From Aldrovandia affinis (taxonomy: Eukaryota; Chordata; Actinopteri; Notacanthiformes; Halosauridae), in contig JAINUG010000018.1 in assembly GCA_029706075.1 (NCBI GenBank), positions 992,001 to 1,056,000 of the forward strand: DNA of 64,000 nucleotides. The letters run 5' to 3'. The notes beneath the pieces are model-generated. The model was not told where the DNA came from. It saw only the letters and a program-made list of their open reading frames with translations, and did not search any database. The position numbers and the translations under genes were made by a program. Positions 45,075 through 62,830 of this stretch are shown here, in pieces (position 1 is the first letter of the stretch; the number at the start of each line of letters is the position of its first letter).

Positions 45075-45240
45075 AATATTTAAAATGTAATTTACATTTT
45101 AGGTATCTTATACAGAGCGACCTACAAAAAGTGCATTTATACATGGTAAGATTAATCACGGTTAGTGCAAGAGATCGGTGTAGTAACACTGCAATAGACG
45201 ACATTGTTGGCAGCTGCACACCGTACCTGTAATTGGAAAG
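45075..45240 (-). mobile_element. Decayed L2 LINE 3' tail
   Basis: Reading minus, it matches the L2 tail at 55430-55620: TTACAGGTACGGTGTGCAGC, CTTACCATGTATAAATG, then a degraded hairpin CGCTCTGTATAAGATAC, where the GGATA loop has become GTATA, and AAATGTAAATTACA. Confidence 0.75.
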
Positions 45241-45600
45241 AAAAGTGGGGTTTTTTTTTTCGTTTAAAAAAACAAAACATTACCCCAGTAATCTTCAGTA
45301 ATATAAACATGCAGCTAATAATTATTGTGTTAGATGCTATAGGAATTATTTGTATACATAATACATGGTTCTCATTCAAAACTTGAACTTTGTGTTAGGA
45401 TGTTAATAGTTATATTAGTAACCATGTACTTAATTATTATCATAATATCCTAGTATATAAAAACAGAAGACATACAGACTTATACTGTCATTGTTAGTGT
45501 TTATTTCTATAATGTTAGTCAATCTTAAAAACGTACAAACAAATCGGGCTATTCTCCCCATCCTGATATTTTTTTCAACCAATGTCATCGGAATGGTTCG
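45241..45600. other. Sequence upstream of the pabpc1 promoter
   Basis: AT-rich; no gene recognised. Confidence 0.5.
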
Positions 45601-45606
45601 TTCTAC

Positions 45607-45614
45607 TGACGTAA
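45607..45614 (+). promoter_or_regulatory. pabpc1: CRE-like site (TGACGTAA)
   Basis: A one-mismatch CRE/ATF octamer located 45 bp before the predicted transcription start of pabpc1. Confidence 0.5.
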
Positions 45615-45625
45615 TCGTGCGAGGG

Positions 45626-45634
45626 TATATATTA
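45626..45634 (+). promoter_or_regulatory. pabpc1: TATA-like box of pabpc1
   Basis: TATATATTA lies 26 bp upstream of the pyrimidine tract taken as the start site, the spacing expected for a TATA element. Confidence 0.6.
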
Positions 45635-45651
45635 TGGCGTCTCATGAACGT

Positions 45652-45660
45652 CCTTCCCCT
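45652..45660 (+). promoter_or_regulatory. pabpc1: 5' terminal oligopyrimidine (TOP) motif, predicted start site
   Basis: CCTTCCCCT, a C followed by an uninterrupted pyrimidine run, at the correct distance from the TATA box. PABPC1 mRNA is a known TOP mRNA in mammals, translated under mTOR/LARP1 control. The start at 45652 is predicted from sequence, not measured. Confidence 0.6.
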
Positions 45661-45710
45661 AAATCCCGGCTGTTCGTGGCGTGCGTGAGCTTGCCTCGGC
45701 ACAAGTCTTA

Positions 45711-45774
45711 TAAAAAATTAAAAAAACCAAAAAAAATAAAAAACCATAAAAACAAGAAAAAATCTTTTTGTAAC
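45711..45774 (+). promoter_or_regulatory. pabpc1: A-rich autoregulatory tract in the pabpc1 5' UTR
   Basis: About 64 bases that are mostly A, broken by single pyrimidines (AAAAAACCAAAAAAAATAAA and similar), starting about 60 bases after the predicted cap. In mammals PABPC1 binds such a tract in its own leader and represses its translation. Position and composition agree with that element. Confidence 0.8.
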
Positions 45775-46203
45775 TAAACTCGGTGAAGCAGGAATACGTG
45801 GACTGGACGACGCAACAAGGAAAATAAACAAGAAACGAATCAAATCGACCCGGCTGGTCTGCTAGCTAACGTTACTGAGGGGAAGGCCTAACTGAATTTT
45901 AGAAGATTTTAGCTAGTAAGAAAACTAGCATTCCTGAATCTTGTCAGACATCCCACTCTTAGACAACGTTACGTTTTTAGATTTTTATTTTTCAAACTGA
46001 ATGTGATTCACAGATAATGCATTTGTCTGTTGCCGGTTATTAAGGTAGCGAGCGTTAGCCTGCGCGTTGTGTAACGGTGGCTTGTTGGCTCGTTATCGAG
46101 CACTTAAGCCAAGTTGAGCAGTTTGGTCATTGGAATCGAGTTTTTCCACGTCAGTTTGATTATTTTAGCTAAAACGACATATTTCAGATAGAACGCCTTT
46201 TAA

Positions 46204-53476
<7,273 letters not shown>

Positions 53477-53699
53477 GCCAAGGTAACTGCCCCTCACTGA
53501 AATGTAACTGCCTGAGGCTGGTTCACCACTGATCCATTCTAATTCCATACAAAGCACTCCATAACTCTGCTACTGTTTTTAATTTGGTTTGAATGTGCTG
53601 GCTGTTTATAAATGCCTTGTGGAATGTCTGGTATCTTGTGCTTTGAGTATTGAATGAAAAATTCTACTTGAGCCGACTCTAAAATTTGTTCTGTTGCAG

Positions 53700-54085
53700 G
53701 ACTATGGGACTCAACTTGCTTCACCGAGGAAAAAGAAGAAAAAATTAAAACATTGAAAAAAGTTAAAACAAACAAAACATTGCAAAAAGGAGAGGAAAAA
53801 ACAAAATGTCTAAAAACAGAAAAACATGATTGATTAAGCCAGGTCTAGAGAAGCGAAGCCTAGGCCTAGTTAATGAAAATGATAAAAATGAAAACATAAA
53901 TTTGTCAGGGTTTGAAAAATGATTCCAATGAATGAAAAACAAAGCATTCCTTTTTATTCGTTTTACTGTGTGAATGCTTGGAGTAACAACAGTGAGGGCA
54001 GTGAGAACTGATTGCTGAGCATTGTGAACGTCATTTGAATTGAAAACCGCTTGCTTTAATAAAACTTAAAACAGCCATGTCTCGT
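53700..54085 (+). other. pabpc1: pabpc1 3' UTR exon
   Basis: The acceptor CTGTTGCAG ends at 53699. The exon is A-rich and entirely non-coding, as the last exon of mammalian PABPC1 is. It ends shortly after AATAAA at 54058-54063. Confidence 0.8.
54058..54063 (+). terminator. pabpc1: Poly(A) signal of pabpc1
   Basis: AATAAA in TTTAATAAAACTTAAAAC, followed within 40 bases by a T/G-rich stretch (GCTTTTGTTTGG). Confidence 0.8.
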
Positions 54086-55429
54086 AAAGCTTTTGTTTGG
54101 CATCCTATGATCAGTTTGAAGTTTGTCAAAATGGTTTATACTAAGCGGTCTCTGATAAAGCCATGGTCTGAACATAAGCACCACTTGGGGAAATGTTTTG
54201 GCTAAAACCAGACATGACCAATTATGAAATGCTGCCATATGTTCGAATGGAAAAAGTGGGTTTATTTTATGCTCAAAAATGTGGGAAATTAAATGGTTTA
54301 ATTGCATGGCACCAACCAAAATATTTTGTTGTTCCGGGAAAAATTACAGTTCACATGCCTGACATCAATATTTTACACTGAACTGGCCTTCTGTAGCATG
54401 TTCAGGCTGTGGAACATCTTGTGATGGATTTTTGACCGTTCTTCCATGCAGAAATGTTCTCGGTCCTTCAGATAATTTGGTTTCAGTTTGTATGACTGCC
54501 TTTTTTCAGTTCAGGCCACAGTTGTTCATGTGCATGCAGGTATGGAGATTGAGTGGGCCGGTTAACATTGAGTTTGTGGCCAAGCTGAAGCTGCTTTGCG
54601 ACGAACAAGGTTTTTGGTCATGTTGTGGTAGTCACTGAAATTCATGATTCCATTGATCTCAAGGGCCCCAAAGAGACCAAGCAAAACGATGTGCCTTTAC
54701 AAAACGCACAATATTTGTCATTGAACACAAGACGAAACGCATGTTCCAGTTGCAATTCTTGTGTAACTAGCAAATTCAAGTCAATCTTTGTTTTTATTTA
54801 AAGGATCAAGTATGAATAATTAATCCAGAATACCAAATACTTTTGTGTAAAATCTGAGCATAAAATATTGCACTGTAAAAAATAAATCATACAAATGGAG
54901 ATTGCTCTTTATAAAGTTACAAATGTCATAAACTTAATTTCTATCTCAGCTTGGGGGGAGGGGATTTTAGATGCGAGGTTGCATCAACTGCTTTTATTAC
55001 CATCCGTTGGGTTTGAAAAGCTTGATTTACCAAAGTCCAAACTGGCACAGCTTATCTGCCAAGTTAATATATACCTGATGACCATTCTGTGTAAAGTGCT
55101 ACAATAATTTGGTTGGAAGGGTGGAGCGGTGGTTAAGAACTGATTCCATGTACACGGAGTAAGCACATCACCGGATGCTTCCTCCATTAGATATTGAATG
55201 TGCTGTTTAAGTCAAACCGCAAACGCTTGTCTCTAGTGTGTAGCCTAACCTGCAGTATAAATATTACTGGTTCAATATCCTTGACAATTAAGTCATTCTG
55301 TGCCCTGAGAATGTAACAAAGCCATTTACGGTACTCAATGATTCAAGGACTACAGCTGGATCTAACTAAATAACTTGTTGAATCAATGGCAACATCGCGC
55401 ACAGATTACAATGGCAGTGTTCGTTACAT
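54086..55429. other. Intergenic sequence, no gene recognised
   Basis: A segment at 54390-54720 reads like a degraded transposon (no inverted repeats or motif-bearing frame found). Nothing else. Confidence 0.45.
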
Positions 55430-56860
55430 TTACATTACATTTTAAGCATTTAGCAGACGCTCTTATCCAGAGTGACTTACAAGATGTGCATTAATACATG
55501 GTAGGAACAATCATAGTTTGCGCACGCGATCAGTGCAGTAATACAGCGATAGATGTTGTAGGCAGCTGCATACCATACCTGTAACACTGGGAAGGAAAAG
55601 GTTAGTATTTAAAAATTTTTTTTTTAAATTGTTATTAAATGATAAGGCAGAGATGCATATACAAGAAGTGTTGAGCAAGTTGGCAGTGGTGATGACAATT
55701 GGCTAGATGTACAGAATTCAGTGGTAGTGGAGTCTGAAAAGGTGGGTTTTGAGTCTCTTGTGGAAGATCGCAAGTGATTCCGCAGTCCTGACTGATTGCG
55801 GAAGGTCGTTCCACCACCGAGGGGTCAGGACAGAGAAGAGGCGAGACCGTGAGGAGCGGCTGCCGGGCGCCCGGAGGGATGGGACAGTCAGTTCGCCAGA
55901 GGAGGCTGAGCGGAGGGGTCTGGCTGGGGTGTAGGGTGTGATGACTGTGGAGGTAAGGGGGAGTAGTTCTTCTAGCCGCCTGAAAGGCAAGCACCAGTGA
56001 TTTGAATCTGATGCGTGCTGCGATGGGGAGCCAGTGCAGAGAGGCGAGTAGAGGGCTGACGTGGGTGAACTTCGGTAGATTGAACACCAGACGTGCAGCA
56101 GCATTCTGGACTAAGGGATTGGGACTTAGCCGTTTGAAGAGCCTCAGTGATCGCAAAGAGAGCAGCCTCTGTGGAGTGGCCTGCCTTGAACCCAGATTGG
56201 TACTGTTCAAGCAGGTCATTCTGTAGGAGATGAGCAGACAGTTGGTTATAGACAGCCTGCTCTAGTGTTTTGGAGAGGAAAAGGAGGAGAGAGACAGGTC
56301 GGTAGTTGGAAATGACAGCAGGATTCAGAAAGGGTTTTTATGGAGGGGGACGACATGGGCGCTTTTGAGGGAAGGGGACAGAGCCAGAGGAAAGAGAGGA
56401 GTTGATAACATTGGAGACAAAGGGGAGGATGTCCATAGCAATGGACTGGAAGAGGGGGGAAGGAATGGGATCAAGAGGGCAGGTGGTAGGACGGTGGGAG
56501 TGAACAAGTTGAAGGATGTCCGAGTCAGGGAGGGGCAAGAAGGAGGACAGAGGGGTGAAAGGTTTAGGTAACGAGGTGGGTGAGGGAGGGTTGGATGAGG
56601 GAGAGGATGGGGGGAAGGACTTGCGAATGTCATCAACCTTCTCGCCAAAGAAGGATGCGAAGTCATCCGCGGTTAGAGAGGACGGGGGTGGTGGAGGAGG
56701 AAGAGGGGTGAGGAGAGAGGAGAACGTAGAGTAGAGTTTACGAGGATTAGAAACAGAAGATTGAATCTTGGAAAGGAAAAATGCAGCTTTAGCAGAGGAG
56801 AGGTTAGAGGAAAAGGTAGCCAGAAGTATGTGGAAGTCAGTCAGAGCCACAGGGGATTTG
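55430..56860 (-). mobile_element. L2-type LINE, 5'-truncated and internally deleted
   Basis: On the minus strand it runs from about 56860 to the 3' tail at 55430. The tail includes GTTCCTACCATGTATTAATG, the hairpin CACTCTGGATAAGAGCG (55459-55473) and TGTAA-type repeats (ACATTTACATTACATTTTAA on the plus strand). Coding remnants are described separately. It abuts a gypsy remnant at about 56860, which marks its 5' truncation point. Confidence 0.88.
55635..56850 (-). pseudogene. L2 ORF2 remnant lacking the RT catalytic core
   Basis: The first block (56850-56338) reads LSKIQSSVSNPRKLYSTFSS, LTADDFASFFGEKVDDIRKS and CPLDPIPSPLFQSIAMDILP, the segment leading into the reverse transcriptase. In a shifted frame the sequence then jumps to FKRLSPNPLVQNAAARLVFN, HVSPLLASLHWLPIAARIRF and, in another frame, RLFSVLTPRWWNDLPQSVRT and AIFHKRLKTHLFRL, the conserved C-terminus of L2 elements. 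The RT motifs with the FADD box are missing, so an internal deletion of most of the palm has occurred. Confidence 0.88.
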
Positions 56861-56916
56861 GATTTTCTCCATTTCCTTTCTGCCGCTCAGACGAATGGGC
56901 AGGGCAGAGCCAGTGT

Positions 56917-57756
56917 CTATGATGTGTTGGACCAGCCCCGTCTGTGTGCAGTCCTCATCCCTGGCGGCGAAGCTGTCGGCGTACTCCCGGAGCAGCTGCT
57001 GCAGCCGTTGCTGCTGCGTTGCCACAGGTCGTGGACAGCCTGAGCTGTTTCAGTGGTCGGCGGGGCAGACAAGGCAGGTGGTGGCAAGGGCAGTGCAGGG
57101 CGGTTGGTGGACGGAGGCCTGGGCAGCTGGGACAGTGCAGCACAAGAGGCAGATGACTGTTGAGCGGCGGCGGGCGATGCAAGGCAGCAGACAGGTGGCT
57201 GTTGCGCGATAGCAGGCGGTGCAGTGTAGCAGACAGGTGGCTGTTGGGCGACGGCAGGCGGTGCAGGCAGGGCAGCGATTGGTGAGGCCACAGTCTGACA
57301 GTGGGCTTGTTTCTGACGGCGGCCGGACTGGAGGGCTATGGCTCGGTCTCCAAACCGGAGCGCTGCTTGGGGAACATCCACACAGGCATTCCATCGCGTC
57401 AAGTCCAGGCCGATAATGCACAGATCGTCAATATCAGCCAGCCAGAACTCGTGGGTCGCTTCCTGGTCGCCGAGGCGGACGTGTACCTTCTTTTTCCTCC
57501 GCATGCTGGCTCGCTCCCTTGTGACGGTCTGCATCTGCTCGTCGGTGGGGGCCCATGCTGGGGACAGTGCGCCAGCAGTGCCAAGCAGGATCCCCGGTCG
57601 GACCAGGGAGATGGTAGACCCTGTGTCTACTAGTGCGAGGCAAGGCTGACCGTCGAGCAGGCACGCTGCGTAGAGGCCTCGGATGCAGCTGACTCGTCCA
57701 GCCAACGGACAGTGACCTTGGAGAGGGACTGGGGATCGGAGCAGCGCCTCCCTCAC
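56917..57756 (-). pseudogene. Gypsy protease and linker region, open but truncated
   Basis: A 279-codon open frame. It contains PLAGRVSCIRGLYAACLLDG and LALVDTGSTISLVRPG (retropepsin active site DTG), FWLADIDDLCIIGLDLTRWN (second protease strand, IIGLD) and a long Pro/Ala/Gln-rich spacer with repeated AQQPPVC units. In Ty3/gypsy elements this enzyme cuts the Gag-Pol polyprotein. The RT, RNase H and integrase that should follow are absent, so the frame has no evident use. It remains open only because the region has not accumulated stops. Confidence 0.82.
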
Positions 57757-58370
57757 TGGGCCGCTCCACTCGCGTTTCCCTCTGCAGCGGTGTGGCGAGG
57801 CCTAGGTGCCGGTGCCAGGCAGTCCCGTGCAATGTGCCCTGGTTCGTTACAGCGGTAGCACTGGTCAGTTGGCATCTGGGGGGGCAGGGTGGACCTGGCG
57901 TGCTGGTGCCGCTTCTCCTTCCGTGTCACCGTCTTCAGTGGTGGAGCGGCGAGGCGGACGCGTCGGCACAGCTGCTCCGGAGCTACGGTACGCAGAAACG
58001 CGTGTAGCGCTAGCTCTTCCTGGACAGCAGCGGGAAACGTGGGGTAGCCCAGCCGGGCGTGATAACGAATGTCGGCAGCGAAAGTGCTTACCGTTTCTTG
58101 TCCTTGACGAGAGCGTTTGGCTAGCTGTTCTCAGCTGTGACTTTCGAAGACCCGTCGACCGAAACGTCGGTCCAGGGCTGTAGTCAGTGCTGGGTAGCTG
58201 CTTTGCTCCATTGGGGAAAGGTCCAGAAGCACCTGCAGGGCCCCACCCTCCAGCTGTGACGGTTTCGCTCCATCCGTTGTACTCCGCTGCGAGCTGTACC
58301 TGGGCGAGGTACGATGCCAGTGCCGCTGTTCCGTCATATTTGGGCAGCTTGGCGAGGGGTCTATAACAAT
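57720..58370 (-). pseudogene. Gypsy Gag with CCHC knuckle, frameshifted
   Basis: Capsid-like segments are spread over three frames. The nucleic-acid-binding knuckle CYRCNEPGHIARDC (C-x2-C-x4-H-x4-C) is intact. The breaks include one near 58250 (YNGWSE to the next block) and one near 58130. Confidence 0.8.
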
Positions 58371-58375
58371 AACAC

Positions 58376-59316
58376 AATAACGTAATTAACACAGGGGGGG
58401 GCGAACAAACATACAAATATGTTCCCCCATAATGCCCCGCGCATTTCAATGAGCAACCCACTGGATCGCTAAAATGTTACGACTGAAAACTGGACTGTAC
58501 AACGCACAAATAGGGAATATGGGAATGGTCAGGTTCACAGTTGTGGTTAAACGTTTGGAGATAAAATGCATGGAATGTGGCCACCATATTGAATTAGACA
58601 GTAACTTGTTTGTTGCCATTTACGACCCTAATTAGCTGTAGATGACGCACACTGAATTCCAAAAATGAATCTCCGTTAGTTCAGTTCCGTTCCATGCGAT
58701 ACCATGGCCTTTTTTTCTATGCAGTACTGATTGTAAAGTCAGATGACTTTTGTCTGTCTTGTGTAGTAGGTCCAATTAATATACCAGATATAACACCAAA
58801 GTTCACAAAGGGCATTATGACTATCAATACGTTCCACCATAACATCTTAAAACATCTCGACGTTTCTGTTTTCTGTCTGTACCGCGACAAATAAATGTAT
58901 ACGGGTACGTGATTTACAGTAGGCTAGTCCTCATGCCCTGTATCTTATAATAGTGTTCTACCCTGTAAGATAATTGCCATGATTTATCCAGATAGTTTTC
59001 AGTTAGTAATCTTCTAATTCGCAAAATAGGCACACCTTCAGAATGAATACTCTCGATATTGTAATATAATCGCCACTAGATGGCGCCGTAGCAATACCAG
59101 AATGCAACATTGAGAGAATTGCAGGCAAGAAATGTGGCCGAACAAATTATTATCAATTATTTTCAAAATATTGTAACCGCTTTTCATCCTCAAGGCAGTT
59201 ATACAAGTTGAGCAGCAGAATGATCTAACACAATATAAAGCATTTAAGCCTAAAATACATCCTTTCCTCAAGTTACAAATACTTCCATACACACTATATC
59301 TTGACGATGGATAATG
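58376..59316. other. Intergenic sequence, no gene recognised
   Basis: A G-run near 58394 and short open frames without motif. No LTR for the gypsy remnant could be identified here. Confidence 0.45.
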
Positions 59317-59560
59317 AATGATCTTGCAATTAAGCCAGCTGACAAAGGGGGCGCTGTTGTGTTTCAAGATGAATCCAAATACAGATTCAAGATTTTAAGA
59401 CAACTGGGGAATGAGAATCTTTATTGAAACATAGTATTTACAAGCATTTGTTTTTTCAAAATATTAAACATATTACACACACAAAAAGAATTTGATTAAT
59501 TTGTGTGCCACACTGGATGTTGAGAGTTTGTACACAATTGTGGCTCAGATAGATGGTTTA
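59317..59560 (+). pseudogene. Penelope-like retroelement RT fragment
   Basis: The frame at 59317 reads NDLAIKPADKGGAVVFQDES and KYRFKILRQLGNENLY before a stop. After a short gap a second piece at 59504-59560 reads CATLDVESLYTIVAQIDG. IKPADKGGAVV and LDVESLYTNI-type motifs are hallmarks of Penelope-like reverse transcriptases; the latter contains the first catalytic Asp. The sequence between and after is deleted. It is a small, dead remnant. Confidence 0.75.
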
Positions 59561-60099
59561 GAACCAATATTTTGTATATATTTGTCCTAATTATAGTGGA
59601 ATTGATTTGTATATGTGGTTGTATTTGGCTTGGGTAGTGGCTGCTGGAAATTAGATTCCAGTCAATTGTTTTTAATATACTTAGTATATTAAATGTATGT
59701 GTGAATACTTGGGATGGGCCTACCTGCTAATTGGGGTGGGGACTATCACCTAATGACAACTTGTGCAATTGAAAGCAGCCTATGTCACCTGATGAAATGA
59801 ATGATTTTGTACACCTGGTGTCAGGCAGGGCTACAGAAGCACGATAACTTGTCATTATTCTGTAAAAAACAATAATGGCAGATTGATTCTAAAATGTTTC
59901 AATAAAGAGTTTGGGCATGATACAGCACATACATTTTGTGTGAGCTGCATCAGTGGCTGGAGGTGCTACTGGAAATGTACCCAAGAGAAGCGGAGACACC
60001 CTTATGCACTTCTCAGCGAGTTCATGCTGGCTCACACCCCCAGCAGGGCTGGTACAGTCAGGTTTCAAACCGCAACAGCTAGGCAGCTCTCACTCTCAT
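59561..60099. other. Intergenic sequence, nothing recognised
   Basis: No gene or named repeat. Confidence 0.45.
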
Positions 60100-60235
60100 C
60101 ATCACGATGTCTATCGCTATATTACTGCACTGATCTCTTGCGTGAACTATGATTGTTCTTACCATGTATTAATGCACATCTTGTAAGTCGCTCTGGATAT
60201 GAGCGTCGGGTAAATGCTTAAAATGTAAAATTTGC
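60100..60235 (+). mobile_element. L2 LINE 3' tail fragment
   Basis: GATGTCTATCGCTATATTAC, GTTCTTACCATGTATTAATG, then a decayed hairpin GCTCTGGATATGAGC (60190-60204) and GCTTAAAATGTAAAA. Same family as 32746 and 55430. Confidence 0.85.
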
Positions 60236-60544
60236 CGAAAATGGGTTCAGGACTTGGAGCTTCATATGAGAGAACAGGACAGCAACACAACCAGGGCTCT
60301 GCAACATCAACGCAACCTTTGCGACCTATGCAGACGGGGTTTCAGAGGGTGTTGCATACCTAGCACAAAAATCTAATTCGCAACCGCAGCACATCTGAAG
60401 GGAGTATGTTTTGTACCACACGCACAGATCCTATATTTAATCCTGTATCAAATGAAATGGGGTGGGGTGTCTTAACTGATTAGCCACCCTTTTTAATATC
60501 AGAAGACAATTTTCACGGGTAGCTATCACTACATCATATATATA
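60236..60544. other. Intergenic sequence, nothing firmly recognised
   Basis: AGGGCTCTGCAACATCAACG near 60293 resembles a hAT-type terminus, but no partner end was found. Confidence 0.4.
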
Positions 60545-60686
60545 TAATATATGCCATTTAGCGGACGCTTTTATCCAAAGTGACAAAGATATACATTTTT
60601 CAGTATATGTGGTGCCAATGGGAATCAAACCCACAACCTAAGCATTGTGAACACCATGCTCTACCTACTGAGCCATACAGAACCAC
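60545..60686 (-). mobile_element. Second tRNA-derived SINE family with L2-type tail
   Basis: The minus strand reads TATGGCTCAGTAGGTAGAGC (tRNA-like A box), then GTGGGTTTGATTCCCA (B box), a short body, the hairpin CTTTGGATAAAAG (60568-60580) and CGTCCGCTAAATGGCATATA. It shares the GGATA loop and the following GCTAAATG with the first SINE family and the L2 LINE. Confidence 0.88.
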
Positions 60687-61020
60687 ATCATTGATCTGTA
60701 AAATAATTAACTGAAAAAGCAGTATCTCAGTGTTTCCTAAAAAAAAGTAAACACTGTCTGCACTTTTCCCCCCTCAAAGGCATGACTGCCAGGGGAGTAT
60801 GAAGATTATGAAGATGAAAATTGTGCAGAAACTGCCTTTGTTTTCTGTCCTGAGCAGCAGCTGGCTCGTGCGATTCACTCACTCACTGTTCTCATTTACA
60901 CTTTAGTTGTTGAATTGCAATAATACGGGTTTATGATGTCAAATAACTTCTGACCTTTTGAACATTTCAGCCTGTCTGGTCTTTGAACCCCCATAAAGCG
61001 CATTATTAAAAATAATTATA
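60687..61020. other. Intergenic sequence, nothing recognised
   Basis: No gene or named repeat. Confidence 0.45.
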
Positions 61021-61290
61021 GGCTCTGGCTGGGAGTGCCACTAGGGGGAGGCAATTGGCTGTCTGCGCCAGGGAGGGGGGAGGGAAGCCGATATGAGCTT
61101 GCTGCATATATGAGTGGCCCTGTGTGTTACGGTAACCGTGGTGGGTGCCAGCTCGGAGGAGGTGGTGCAGCGCCCACTACTGGTCTCAGGACTACAGCAG
61201 CGACCTCTCATACGAGGGTGAGGATAATTGACATGAAAAACAGAGGGTATAATAGGCTACTAAAAAATTGGTTGAAAAAAAGGGGAATAT
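61021..61290 (+). mobile_element. SINE (GAGGGTATAATTGG family), 5'-truncated
   Basis: Lacks the tRNA-like head. It shares CAATTGGCTGTCTGCGCCAG, CTCGGAGGAGGTGG and the end AGAGGGTATAATAGGCTACT with the copy at 63452. Confidence 0.7.
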
Positions 61291-61310
61291 ATATATATAT
61301 ACAGTATATA

Positions 61311-62830
61311 CAGTGAGCACCATAATTCATTGGAGAGTGACACTTTTTGTTATTTTGGTTCTGTACTCTAGCACTTTGAGATTGAAAGGACACAATGACA
61401 ATGAGGTTGAAGTGCAGACTGTCAGCTTTAATTTGAGGGTATTTTCATCCATATCGGATAGAATCTTTTGTACATAGTCCCCCCCCCATTTTCAGGCACC
61501 ATAATTCATTGGACAGTTTAACCTAATGTAGAATAAAATAAACATTTGGTCGCATTTCCTTTACAGGCAATGGCTGCTTGAAGTCTGTGATGCATAGACA
61601 TCACCAGATGCTGGGTATTTTCCCTGGTGATGCTCTGCCAGGCCTGTACTGCAGCCATCTTCATTTCCTGTTATGTCGGGGGCTTTTTGCCTTCAGTCTC
61701 CTCTTCAGCGTGTAAAATGCATGTTCAATTGGATTCAGATCCAGTGATTGACTCAGCCAATCAAGGATTTTCCACTTTTTGGCCGTCAAAAACCCCTTTG
61801 TTGCTCTAGCAGTATGTTTCGGGTCATTGTCTTGTTGCATGATGAAGTGCCGTCCAATGACTTTGGAGGCATTTGGTTTTATCTGAGCAGATAAAATATT
61901 TCTGTAGACTTCAGAATTCATTGTTCTACTTCTGTCTGCAGTCACATCATCGATGAAGACATGACAGTGAGCCCGTTCCACTGGCAACCATACAGGCCCA
62001 AGCCATAACACCCCCTCCACCATGCTTCACGGTTGAGGTGGTATGCTTTGGAGCCTGGGCATTTCCTTTTTTTCTCCACACTTTCCTCTTTCCATCACTC
62101 TGGTACATTCAATCTTTGTCTCATCTGTCCACAAGACTTTGTTTCAGAACTCTTGGGGCTCTTTTAGGTGCTTTTTAGCAAACTGTAATCTCGCCTTTCT
62201 GTTCTTCAGGCTTATCAGTGGTTTGCCTCTGTAATCCTGCTGGTGTAGTCTTCTACGTATGTTAGACTTTGACACATCTACACCTGCATCCAGGAGAGTG
62301 TTTTTGATCTGTTGGGCCATTGTCAGGGTGGTTTCCTTCACCATAGAGAGTATTCTCCAGTCATCCACTACAGTGGTCTTCCCCGGTCTACTGGGCCCTT
62401 TGACATAATTGAGTTCACCAGTTGTTTTTTTCTTGTTAATGATGAACCAAACTGTTGACTTGGGCATGCCCAGGGTCTTTGCAATGTTCCTGATTAATTG
62501 ATTTTAATTTCTGAGCCTTATGATGGCCAGCTTAATTTGCATCGACTTAATTTGCATCGACACTGTTGTCTTCCTCATATTGTCACACCCCAACAACAAT
62601 CTCCAAAGGCAATTGCAAAGTCTATAATCAAGACTAGACATCAACAGCTCTCTTCTGCATTGACTAATAACACAAATGAATACACGTGCCTAACGAAACA
62701 CATCTGTGAAGCCAATTCAACAAATACTTGTAGTACCTTAAAATGGGGGGACCATGCACAAAAAGTGCTGTCATTTCTACGCATTACAAAGAGTTACTAT
62801 TATTTCATAATTGCATCTTTCACAAGCCCC
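61311..62830 (-). mobile_element. Tc1-like element relic
   Basis: The end at 61311 reads CAGTGAGCACCATAATTCATTGG after TA (61309-61310), and an inner direct repeat of CACCATAATTCATTGGA lies at about 61497, giving IR/DR organisation. The transposase is on the minus strand. The opposite end decays after about 62830 without a recognisable inverted repeat. Confidence 0.85.
61640..62540 (-). pseudogene. Tc1-like transposase with stops
   Basis: From about 62500 the minus strand reads QLIRNIAKTLGMPKSTVWFI (HTH), SRPGKTTVV (linker) and NIRRRLHQQDYRGKPLISLK, then a stop after PQEF at 62144. It continues as NKVLWTDETKIE (first Asp), further stops, MVEGVLWLGPVWLPVERAHC, HFIMQQDNDPKHTARATKGF (second Asp) and SQSLDLNPIEHAFYTLKRRL (Glu). 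All three catalytic residues are visible but in broken frames. The C-terminus fades near 61640. Confidence 0.88.

Larger units (their letters stand above)
56861..58375 (-). mobile_element. Ty3/gypsy retrotransposon gag-protease remnant
   Basis: Minus-strand order is: gag (KLPKYDGTAALASYLAQVQL and AEYNGWSE at about 58367-58270, then LLDLSPMEQSSYPALTTALD and an RYHARLGYPTFP segment); a CCHC zinc knuckle QCYRCNEPGHIARDC near 57830-57865; the aspartic protease (DTG at 57619-57627); and the first residues of the reverse transcriptase (HIIDTGSALPIRL near 56900). Several frameshifts interrupt gag. No LTR, primer-binding site or integrase was found. It ends where the L2 fragment begins. Confidence 0.85.

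Noticed and set aside
54390..54720. Possible degraded transposon in the pabpc1 downstream flank
   Set aside because: No motif-bearing frame or inverted repeats could be confirmed.
60290..60400. hAT-like terminus AGGGCTCTGCAACATCAACG
   Set aside because: No partner terminus or target duplication found.
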